Part shown: one piece after another, positions 19,793 through 27,487 of the stretch
How positions within the stretch are numbered: the first letter of the stretch is position 1
Layout of the letters: every line of letters begins with the position of its first letter
Source: Spirochaetia bacterium
GTDB taxonomy: Bacteria; Spirochaetota; Spirochaetia; Treponematales; Treponemataceae
DNA length: 38,008 nt
Assembly: GCA_022768685.1 (NCBI GenBank)
Contig: JALEPQ010000139.1
Coordinates: forward strand, 1-38,008
Direction of reading: 5' to 3'
Made by a program: the position numbers and the translations under genes
The notes under the pieces: model-generated
What the model saw: only the letters and a program-made list of their open reading frames with translations
Database searches by the model: none
Told to the model about the DNA's origin: nothing

Positions 19793-19879
19793 CATAGATT
19801 ACTCTAATTCTAACGAAATCAGCTGCTGAGGGCAAGAAAAACAAAAAAAAATCAAAAATTTTAAACTTTTTTTCCAAAT

Positions 19880-19922
19880 TTTTGTCATTTTTGATCAGTC
19901 TAGGCAAATATATATATAGGAT
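19880..19922 (+). promoter_or_regulatory. Promoter-like motif upstream of the secretin operon (copy C)
   Basis: TTTTTGTCATTTTTGATCAGTCTAGGCAAATATATATATAGG; shares the GGCAAATATATATA core and A/T-tract upstream context with the ssb motif. Confidence 0.4.
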
Positions 19923-19943
19923 TTTTTATCGATGGAGGTATCA

Positions 19944-21914
19944 ATGAAAAAAGTCTGCAGAATGTTGCTTTTAGGATTATTTCTAGCTTGTTTGTGTTCA
20001 GAAAAACTTGCAGCTCAAGATTATTTTTCCTGGGATTTTGAAAAAGTGCCGGTGAAGGAAATTTTGTATGCAATTTCTTTGGATACTGGAATTTCGATTT
20101 GTTCGGATGACACTGTTGATGGGGTAAGTGATTTTAAATTTGCGGGGAATGATTTTGAAAGGGCCTTTGAGTCTTTTTTGTTGAATGCCAGATTATATGC
20201 AGAAAAAAAAGAAGGACTCTGGATGGTAAGTAAATTCAGATATGAAGAACATGATGGTCTTATCTCGTTTGATGCTTACGATTTGAGTGCTTCGCAAATT
20301 CTGGAAAAGTTGTCAATGAAGATGGATAGCGTTCTGATGTTTGATGTTCTTCCTGGCCAAAAATTATCAGTTCATTTTAAAAATTTGTCACCTGATAGTC
20401 TGATGGACAGTCTTGCTGCCAGGTTCGGAAATTATACTGTTATGAAAACTTGTGGTGCGTATCATTTTTGTAAAAAAGTAGAACAGAAGAAACTGGAAGT
20501 AAGCGGAGGCTATGTCAAAGTTGGAAAAGAAAATGGATTATGGAAAATTGATGTAAAAGATTCAAAGTTTAGTGAAGTAATTGAACGAATTTTTGATGAA
20601 GAAAATCACGATTTTTGCTGGCTTTGTGAAAGTGATTCAATTGTAAAAAGATCTGTTTTTTGTGCTGCAAGTTTTGATGAACTTCTTGAAAGAATTTGTT
20701 TGCAGAATGGATATGAGTACGCTTTTAGTGATTCTATTTTTTACATTCTTAATGCTTCAGCTGGGAAAGAGGATTGCATAAAAGGAAAACGTTCTTGGAA
20801 TAAATTCAATCTGCAGTTTTCTGATACCAAAGATATTCTTCCTGTCATTATGACTCGCTTTGGAAAATTGGAAAGTTTTAGTGTTTCAGGAAAACCATTT
20901 TTCTTTGTAAAGACAACCTCAGAAGAAGCTGTTGATATTGAAGAACTGGTAAATGAACTTGATGTAAAAGAAGATTTACATGTGATGGACTTGAAATATA
21001 AAAAACCTTCTGATTTTCTGGAGCATCTTCCATCTTGTATTGATAAGTCCCGTTTGTATGTGGCAGACAGTAATTCGAAGATTTATTTTAGGGGAACCAA
21101 AAAAGCTTATGAAGAAATGGTTGAGAAAATCAGTCTTTTTGACCAGCCTGTAACAAGAATCAGTTATGACTTATTGATCTTACAGTCTGATGAAAGCAGC
21201 CAGAATGAATGGGCATTGAACCTTTCTCAGAAAAAAATCTCTATGGGAGACAGAACTAGCATTGTAAGTCAACTGGGAAGTGTTATGAGCTTAAATATGA
21301 ATGTTCTTACCACTTTTGGGTTGGATTTTGCTCAGAAACTTCAGGCGTCCTTGGAGAAGAATCATACATCAATTTATGCGGATACAACTCTTCATGGTGT
21401 AAATGGTAAAGAAATAAATTTTCAGTCTACGAATACGTACAGATATAGGGATAACAATCTTGATCCGGAAACAGGAAAACCTGTGTATTCAGGAGTAACT
21501 AAGGAAATCAGTTCCGGAATAAAAATAGATGTTACAGGCTGGGTAAGTGGAGATGGACTTATAACAACTTCTATAACGGCATCAGTTTCTCAGCAAGGGT
21601 TGGATACATCTTCATCTACAGGAAATCCGCCTCCTACAACAGAAAAAAAAGTGACAACGGAGGTGTGTGGAGCTGCTGGAACTCCTGTTATTTTAAGTGG
21701 ATTAATTCAAAAATCCTATTCTGACAGCGTAAAGTTTATTTTTGGCAAATCTAAAGTAAAAGAAAAAAGTGAAATGGTTATTTTTCTGATTCCTAGAGTT
21801 GAGACGCTGGAAATGAAACCAAAAATTGACAACAAAGAAGAATTTGAAAGATGCAGAAAAGAATTAATGCAAGCTAGGAAAGCACTAGAAGGAGAAGAAA
21901 ATGGAAACATATAA
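19944..21914 (+). CDS. gspD: Secretin, GspD/PilQ-like (T2SS-type outer membrane channel)
   Basis: Signal peptide; several STN/secretin_N-like N-terminal domains (e.g. WDFEKVPVKEILYAISLDTGISI); C-terminal secretin signature TTEVCGAAGTPVILSGLIQKSYSD...EMVIFLIPRV. ATG 19944 has SD GGAGG; ORF track starts at 19932. Confidence 0.88.
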   Translation: MKKVCRMLLLGLFLACLCSEKLAAQDYFSWDFEKVPVKEILYAISLDTGISICSDDTVDGVSDFKFAGNDFERAFESFLLNARLYAEKKEGLWMVSKFRYEEHDGLISFDAYDLSASQILEKLSMKMDSVLMFDVLPGQKLSVHFKNLSPDSLMDSLAARFGNYTVMKTCGAYHFCKKVEQKKLEVSGGYVKVGKENGLWKIDVKDSKFSEVIERIFDEENHDFCWLCESDSIVKRSVFCAASFDELLERICLQNGYEYAFSDSIFYILNASAGKEDCIKGKRSWNKFNLQFSDTKDILPVIMTRFGKLESFSVSGKPFFFVKTTSEEAVDIEELVNELDVKEDLHVMDLKYKKPSDFLEHLPSCIDKSRLYVADSNSKIYFRGTKKAYEEMVEKISLFDQPVTRISYDLLILQSDESSQNEWALNLSQKKISMGDRTSIVSQLGSVMSLNMNVLTTFGLDFAQKLQASLEKNHTSIYADTTLHGVNGKEINFQSTNTYRYRDNNLDPETGKPVYSGVTKEISSGIKIDVTGWVSGDGLITTSITASVSQQGLDTSSSTGNPPPTTEKKVTTEVCGAAGTPVILSGLIQKSYSDSVKFIFGKSKVKEKSEMVIFLIPRVETLEMKPKIDNKEEFERCRKELMQARKALEGEENGNI

Positions 21915-23271
21915 TTTTAGGCTTACTCCGGCATATTGTCTTTATAACGGAGTTGCAGTTGAGAAACAGAATGGGGCGTGGATTAAGTTTCTGATAGAAA
22001 ATCCAGAGAATGACATTTTGAAGGGGAGATTGGAAAGAGCTTTTGCTAATTATCTGGAATTTGTTATGAGGCAGGCAGATTGTCCTGAAATTTATAAGAG
22101 GATAAAGCATGTTGAATACGAATCTTGCAATCATAAGCAGTTAAGAAAATATGTAACGAGTTTATATGAGGTTAAGGAAAATTCTGATGGTGAAAAAGAA
22201 GAATCTGATGGTGGAGTAAGCATAAATCAGGATGCTGCTGCAGTAATGCTTTTGGATGAAATTCTTTTTCAGGCCCGTGAAAAAGGAGCGACTGATATTC
22301 ATATAGAAAAAAATGGAGTTCGTTTCAGAATAAACGGAATTTTGGAACAACAGATGGAGTTACAGGAAAAACGGGTAATTGAATTAGTTCAGCGAATAAA
22401 ACTTTTAGGTGGATTAAATGTAATGGAAAGCTGGAAGAATCAAGATGGACATTTTGTGTATGGAGAGACTCAACCTTTGTTTGTAAGGGTTTCAACTATG
22501 CCCATAGTAGGGAAAGACTGTCTTATGGGAAGTGAGTCAGTGGTATTGCGATTGTTAGATAATTCTCGAATTCCCTTGAGTTTAAATCAGCTTGGATTTA
22601 ATGAGAAGCAGATAGAAAGAATAGAGTTTTTAAAAGAGCATAAAAATGGACTTATTTTAATATGTGGACCTACTGGTGCTGGAAAATCAACAACTGCAGG
22701 AGCAATATTGATGGAAATCATTAAATCAAAAAATGGAAAAGTCAAAATAATAAGTCTGGAAGATCCTCCTGAATATGTGATTCCTGGTGTAACACAAATA
22801 AAAATTGATGAAAAAAATGATAATGGCTTTGAAGAAGCTTTGTCTCATATTTTCAGGCAGGATCCTGATGTAATTATGATTGGAGAAATCAGAGATAAAA
22901 AGTCTGCAGAGACTGCAGTAAAGGCAAGTATGACAGGTCATCTTGTGATTGCAACTTTGCACACAGCAAGTGCTGGAGGTTGTTTACTGCGAATGGAAAA
23001 TCTGGGTATTGAAGGAAAAATACTTTCATCGGTGATAAGAGGAATTATTGTACAAGAATTAGAGTTTACAGGAGATTCATCAGTTTTGCTTGGGGATGCA
23101 GCAATTCCTAAAAAGGAGTTTAGTGAAAAATATCTGGAGAATAAAAAAAGTGAAACTGAACTTGATGAACTTTTTAGTCACTGTGTGAATGGCCACGAAA
23201 CCTTAAAGAAAACATATGCAATTAGAAGAAGAATTCTGGAAAAAAGTGAAAAAATCGGGCAGGAGGCATAA
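21901..23271 (+). CDS. gspE: GspE/PilB-like secretion ATPase
   Basis: Walker A GPTGAGKSTTAGAIL, Walker B RQDPDVIMIGEIRD, ATDIHIEKNGVRFRINGIL and TGHLVIATLHTASA. Overlaps the gspD end by 14 nt. Confidence 0.92.
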   Translation: METYNFRLTPAYCLYNGVAVEKQNGAWIKFLIENPENDILKGRLERAFANYLEFVMRQADCPEIYKRIKHVEYESCNHKQLRKYVTSLYEVKENSDGEKEESDGGVSINQDAAAVMLLDEILFQAREKGATDIHIEKNGVRFRINGILEQQMELQEKRVIELVQRIKLLGGLNVMESWKNQDGHFVYGETQPLFVRVSTMPIVGKDCLMGSESVVLRLLDNSRIPLSLNQLGFNEKQIERIEFLKEHKNGLILICGPTGAGKSTTAGAILMEIIKSKNGKVKIISLEDPPEYVIPGVTQIKIDEKNDNGFEEALSHIFRQDPDVIMIGEIRDKKSAETAVKASMTGHLVIATLHTASAGGCLLRMENLGIEGKILSSVIRGIIVQELEFTGDSSVLLGDAAIPKKEFSEKYLENKKSETELDELFSHCVNGHETLKKTYAIRRRILEKSEKIGQEA

Positions 23272-24228
23272 TTGAATTTGTTTAATGAAAATAATGTCTT
23301 TATTTTTACCAGTTCCTTATATGAAATATGTGTACGACAAAAAATAGATTTGATAAAAGCACTGGAGATTATTGAGAAAAGTAATAGTCATAAAATAGTA
23401 AGTCAGACTGCAAAATTTATTCTGGAAGAGTTAAAAAATGGAAATATGTTTTCAAATGCACTCTTAAAAAATAAGTACATAAATTTTGATTCTTCCTACG
23501 TATGTTTTATTCGTCTTGCAGAACGAACTGGTACTCTAGGGCAAAGTATTTCTTATCTGGTAAAGAAATGTGAAAGGAAGGAAAAAAGATTCTGGAATTT
23601 AATTGAGGCATCTATCTATCCTTTATTTGTTTTATGTTTATGTATTTTGGGAATAATTTCTGTTCAATTTTTGAGTAAAAGAGTTTATGACACAAATTTA
23701 TTTCTGGGAGAAAATTTTATTTTTAAGATAGTGAGTATTTGTTCTGTTGTAATACTGATGTGTTTTTTCTTGTATGTATTTTTTAAGAACTGTCTTGGTG
23801 AAAATAAATTATATGAGGCCTTTCTGGCTATTGGATTTCTTGTGAAATCTGGTGTTGCTGTTTCTGTTGCTGTTGGATATGGAAGTTACATTGTAGGTAT
23901 TGATTCAAAATTAGGGCAGATATTTAGAACGGCACAGGAAAAACTTGAATATGGTATGGATCTTGTATCTGCTTTTGGTGCGAGAAGTGGTACTTGTGTG
24001 TTTTCAAAAAATGTAGAGGAGGCGTTTTGTTACGCACAACTGACTGGTAGTAAATCTGATGTTTTTGAAAAACTTGCACTTTGGATGGAACGTTCAGATG
24101 AAAGAAAGAGAAAACTCTGTTTTAGTTTGCTTGAACCAGTTTTTATTGCGGCAACAGGATTAATTCTGATTCTGTTAATGGTGAATTTTTTATTTCCGTT
24201 GATGAGCAGCTTTGAATCAGCATTATAG
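23272..24228 (+). CDS. gspF: GspF/PilC-like inner-membrane platform protein (short form)
   Basis: Two T2SSF-like helical domains (FIRLAERTGTLGQSISYLVKKCERKEK; AFCYAQLTGSKSDVFEKLALWMERSDERKRK...LLEPVFIAATGLILILLMVNFLFPLMS). TTG start immediately after the gspE stop. Confidence 0.88.
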   Translation: MNLFNENNVFIFTSSLYEICVRQKIDLIKALEIIEKSNSHKIVSQTAKFILEELKNGNMFSNALLKNKYINFDSSYVCFIRLAERTGTLGQSISYLVKKCERKEKRFWNLIEASIYPLFVLCLCILGIISVQFLSKRVYDTNLFLGENFIFKIVSICSVVILMCFFLYVFFKNCLGENKLYEAFLAIGFLVKSGVAVSVAVGYGSYIVGIDSKLGQIFRTAQEKLEYGMDLVSAFGARSGTCVFSKNVEEAFCYAQLTGSKSDVFEKLALWMERSDERKRKLCFSLLEPVFIAATGLILILLMVNFLFPLMSSFESAL

Positions 24229-24245
24229 GAAAAACGAGAGGAAAA

Positions 24246-24755
24246 ATGAAAAAAATTAAAAAAAGAAAAGAGGAGTTAAAAAAGTATGAAAAAAAAGGAA
24301 AACAGCAAAGGTGGAAATGTGATGGATTCACATTTGTTGAAACAGTCTGTGTGCTTACAATCTCAGCGATTTTCGCAACAAGTGCAACAGTATCAGCTTC
24401 AAAACTCATTCAATTGGCAAAGAAAACATCTGCAAAGACTCAAATTCAGGAGTATTGTTCAGCCTTGCAGTCCTATTTTCTTGATTGTGGCAGATTCCCT
24501 TCAACGGAACAAGGTTTACTGGCATTGTGGGAAAAACCAACATTATTTCCCTTACCAGATGGTTGGAATGGACCTTATCTGGAAAGAAAGATTCAAAAAG
24601 ATCCCTGGGGAACTGAATATGAATATTTCAATGCAGAGAACTCAATTATGCCAGCAGGAATACCAGAAAAATTACCCTTTATCCTTATCAGTTATGGGGC
24701 AGACAAAAAAAAAGGAGGTGAAGGAAACAATAGTGACATATATTCATGGGAATAA
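24246..24755 (+). CDS. gspG: GspG-like major pseudopilin
   Basis: Prepilin motif G-FTFVE with hydrophobic helix; CGRFPSTEQGLLALWEKP...WNGPYLERKIQKDPWGTEYEY...ISYGADKKKGGEGNNSDIYSWE is classic GspG. Confidence 0.93.
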   Translation: MKKIKKRKEELKKYEKKGKQQRWKCDGFTFVETVCVLTISAIFATSATVSASKLIQLAKKTSAKTQIQEYCSALQSYFLDCGRFPSTEQGLLALWEKPTLFPLPDGWNGPYLERKIQKDPWGTEYEYFNAENSIMPAGIPEKLPFILISYGADKKKGGEGNNSDIYSWE

Positions 24756-24924
24756 AACATCTTTATTTGTTGTGGTCTGTATGCTTGTTGTAGTGGGAGG
24801 TTTATTTTTTACATCTTACAGTTCTTATAAACATCTTGAACTAAAAAGACTGAATAAAATGAATCTTCTTTTAGAAAAAAAGACTCAGCTTTTGAATGAA
24901 CAAGAAATAGAAGGGATTAATTAG
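24733..24924 (+). CDS. Small single-TM protein in the T2SS-like operon
   Basis: In-frame C-terminal part of the 24286..24924 ORF; GTG at 24733 (or 24718) after GGAGG. Product about (V/M)TYIHGNKTSLFVVVCMLVVVGGLFFTSYSSYKHLELKRLNKMNLLLEKKTQLLNEQEIEGIN. Confidence 0.55.
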   Translation: MTYIHGNKTSLFVVVCMLVVVGGLFFTSYSSYKHLELKRLNKMNLLLEKKTQLLNEQEIEGIN

Positions 24925-24926
24925 TA

Positions 24927-25304
24927 ATGAGATTTACAGATACAGTCATGATTTTTGTTGTGATATTTTCTTTATATTTTTCAGTTTTAGCTGAAATGAA
25001 AAACTTCTTTAAAATTGAAAATTTACTTCTAGATGAAAAGCGGATTTATATGGAAAGAAAATTCATAGACAGCAGTTTCAGAAATATATGCAAAGGCAAA
25101 GCAGGATTTGAAAATTTTAACGAATGGCAGTCGGTTTGCAGAGTAATGTTTGGTCTTGAGTATATAGGATGGAGTAATGCTTCTGATTTTATGAAAGTTT
25201 CTTATGATAAGTCGTTGAATCAGTTGATGTGTGGTGTATGGACTCACGGTGATGAAGAATGTCAGATATTTTGCAGATTGGAGAATTTAAATGAAGAAAA
25301 CTAA
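24927..25304 (+). CDS. Small N-terminally anchored protein, possible minor pseudopilin-like component
   Basis: MRFTDTVMIFVVIFSLYFSVLAEMKNFF hydrophobic helix followed by about 95 aa; located between the gspG region and a further TM protein with overlapping reading frames. Confidence 0.6.
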   Translation: MRFTDTVMIFVVIFSLYFSVLAEMKNFFKIENLLLDEKRIYMERKFIDSSFRNICKGKAGFENFNEWQSVCRVMFGLEYIGWSNASDFMKVSYDKSLNQLMCGVWTHGDEECQIFCRLENLNEEN

Positions 25305-26430
25305 CGTGGTTAGAAAAGATGATTATGAAAGTTATAGAATTTATATTCCACTAAAAGTGAGAGTCAGATTCAACTGTAATAAATACATTTTTTCTGAGTT
25401 GGAAAAACTTCATCCTTGTTTTTCAGATGATTTTTGCATTGATTCAAAAAGAAAACTTTATAAGGGAAAAATTTTTCATGAAGTTATTGTTATGAATAAA
25501 TACAAACTTGCTGAGTATCGGAACCGATTTCCTGATAAAAATATTTATCTGGAAAATGGAAGAAAAATTTTTGAATTAAAGAAATCTATAAAGAAATACT
25601 TGTTTGTTTTAGCTGCGTTTTTTCCTTTGATTTTTCTTTTTTGGGAACAATTGAGATATAAGTCGCAAAACAAGATTGAAGAAAAATTACAACCTGATTT
25701 TGAAGAAAATTTTGAAAATCAGTTTGAATATTACAATCTTACGAGAGATTTATTTGAAAAAATTCGTAGTGAAAATGGCAGAATAGAATTCTTTGAATGG
25801 AAGAAAGAAAATTCATATGAAAATTGTACTGTAGCTGTAAATTTTTTATTTCCTGAACAGCTGAATCAACTACAAGGAAATAAAAAATTTTCACCTGTAA
25901 AAATGAACGATGGTAAAAGCTGCTTTACCGTTCAGCTTACAAATAATTTAGGAACAGAAAAAATTAAAAGTATTGGAGAAAATATTAATCGAATGAAGAT
26001 ACGTGAAATATTTTCGGAAGAGAATATTTTAATTCTGGAAGAAAGTTATGAACCTGTGTCTTTAAAATTTGTAAGTAATAATGGTTATAAAGCAGAGAAT
26101 AGTCGTCTTTTTACAAAATTGGAGAAATTTTTTGAAGAAAGTGGGATTTGTATTCAGCATGTTTTCTTAAAAGGAGGTAATAAAAATGAGTTAACGGGTG
26201 AAATCACTTTTACAACCGCAGAGGAAAGTAAAAATGGGTTAATTTTAGGAGATATTGATAAAAATATAGATTTATTTTTTGAAATATCTCAGAAAAAAAA
26301 TAAACCCGTAGTAAAAAATGAAAAAACTGTTATTCCCGGAGTAAAAATTGGAGAAATCAGAAAAAATAATGGAATAACAGTTACTTTTTATAAAAATGAA
26401 AATGGAAAAATTTTAAAAGTGGAGAATTGA
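25291..26430 (+). CDS. Single-TM protein with cytoplasmic and extracytoplasmic domains; candidate assembly/platform component
   Basis: 379-aa ORF with about 100 N-terminal aa, TM (YLFVLAAFFPLIFLFWEQLRYK), about 250 aa C-terminal. 14-nt overlap with the preceding CDS. Confidence 0.65.
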   Translation: MKKTNVVRKDDYESYRIYIPLKVRVRFNCNKYIFSELEKLHPCFSDDFCIDSKRKLYKGKIFHEVIVMNKYKLAEYRNRFPDKNIYLENGRKIFELKKSIKKYLFVLAAFFPLIFLFWEQLRYKSQNKIEEKLQPDFEENFENQFEYYNLTRDLFEKIRSENGRIEFFEWKKENSYENCTVAVNFLFPEQLNQLQGNKKFSPVKMNDGKSCFTVQLTNNLGTEKIKSIGENINRMKIREIFSEENILILEESYEPVSLKFVSNNGYKAENSRLFTKLEKFFEESGICIQHVFLKGGNKNELTGEITFTTAEESKNGLILGDIDKNIDLFFEISQKKNKPVVKNEKTVIPGVKIGEIRKNNGITVTFYKNENGKILKVEN

Positions 26431-26432
26431 AT

Positions 26433-26879
26433 ATGAAAAAAATTATTTATTTTATTTGTTTTATGTTGTTATTTGTGTCTTGTAAAAGTGTTGCTAAAGA
26501 AAATAAAAATCTGACTGGTATGGTTGTTGATGAGAAAAACAGACCTGTAAGTAATTTTACTCTTTCCTGCAAAGACGAGAAAGGAAAAGTAGTTGCAACT
26601 GCTGTTACTGGCGAAAATGGCTTTTTTGTTTTTTACGATGTGGGATATGGAAATTTTATAATTTCTGGAAAGAAGCATTATTATACAAAAATTGAAAATG
26701 AACCTTTTACCTTTGCAAAACAATCAGATTTTTGTGCATGTCAGGTTATGTCTTTTGAGGAAGCTATGATGAGATTTATAAAGACATTACCTGAAGATTC
26801 AGCTGAAGCTAGAAGAATTCTAGATAGTGTATATCAAGAACCTTTCACTCCCACAGATCCTGATCCACAGGAAGAATAA
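26433..26879 (+). CDS. Lipoprotein with carboxypeptidase-regulatory-like beta domain
   Basis: Lipobox LLFVSC; LTGMVVDEKNRPVSNFTLSCKDEKGKVVATAVTGENGFFVFYDVGYGNFIISGKK resembles CarboxypepD_reg. ATG 26433 preferred over TTG 26427. Confidence 0.7.
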   Translation: MKKIIYFICFMLLFVSCKSVAKENKNLTGMVVDEKNRPVSNFTLSCKDEKGKVVATAVTGENGFFVFYDVGYGNFIISGKKHYYTKIENEPFTFAKQSDFCACQVMSFEEAMMRFIKTLPEDSAEARRILDSVYQEPFTPTDPDPQEE

Positions 26880-26910
26880 AAATTTATTAAGAGATGTTTT
26901 ATTAGTATTT

Positions 26911-26937
26911 GTCATCTCGAATTTGGCTCGGGATGAC
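26911..26937. repeat. Short palindromic element (REP/MITE-remnant-like)
   Basis: GTCATCTCGA-ATTTGGC-TCGGGATGAC: 10-bp stem with one G:U, in an intergenic gap. Confidence 0.45.
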
Positions 26938-27005
26938 GTTACGACATAAATTTATAAAAAGTTCCTTTATTGAAAATATCTAAAACTATTCTTAGAGGTG
27001 TGCTA

Positions 27006-27446
27006 ATGGTAAATAAAAAGTTACTGAAAAAATCAGGAGTATTATTTTGTCTTTTTATATTTATGAGTTGTTCTTTATATTCAAATACTCAACTTCCTTA
27101 TGGAATTTCAGGGGAAATGACTATAGAAGACAGCTCTATTTATGAATTAGGTGGAATATATTTAAAGATGTATAACAAAGCACTGAAGAAAATTTCCAGA
27201 TTTACTGTTGTGTTTTTTTTATTTGATGAGGAGGGGAATTCTCCTTTGCTTGGAAGAAATAATGTTGTTTTGAATATAACTTCAGATATTGAATCTGAAA
27301 AAATGTTTGAACATTGTGTGAGTCTTGATCAGTTTTTAAGTGAAGTACCAGAAGAACCATACTTAGTTGATTTTTTATATGTTAGTGAAATTGTTTATGA
27401 GGACGGATCTTGCTGGAGAGATTCATTTGGAATGTATGCTTTTTAG
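27006..27446 (+). CDS. Small lipoprotein of unknown function
   Basis: ATG 27006 with SD AGAGG; leader VNKKLLKKSGVLFCLFIFMSC gives a lipobox. ORF track starts at 26970. Confidence 0.65.
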   Translation: MVNKKLLKKSGVLFCLFIFMSCSLYSNTQLPYGISGEMTIEDSSIYELGGIYLKMYNKALKKISRFTVVFFLFDEEGNSPLLGRNNVVLNITSDIESEKMFEHCVSLDQFLSEVPEEPYLVDFLYVSEIVYEDGSCWRDSFGMYAF

Positions 27447-27487
27447 ATTTTTTATTTTTAGCAAAAAAAATTTAATCAGGGGGAAAA

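Noticed and set aside
19592-19795. 67-aa minus-strand ORF MSGGVSYGQRKLQ...
   Set aside because: Overlaps the corA start out of frame and the structured leader; no independent support. A leader peptide cannot be fully excluded.
24286-24732. N-terminal part of the 212-aa ORF 24286..24924
   Set aside because: Out-of-frame overlap with the strongly supported gspG; only the C-terminal segment after 24718/24733 looks like real protein.
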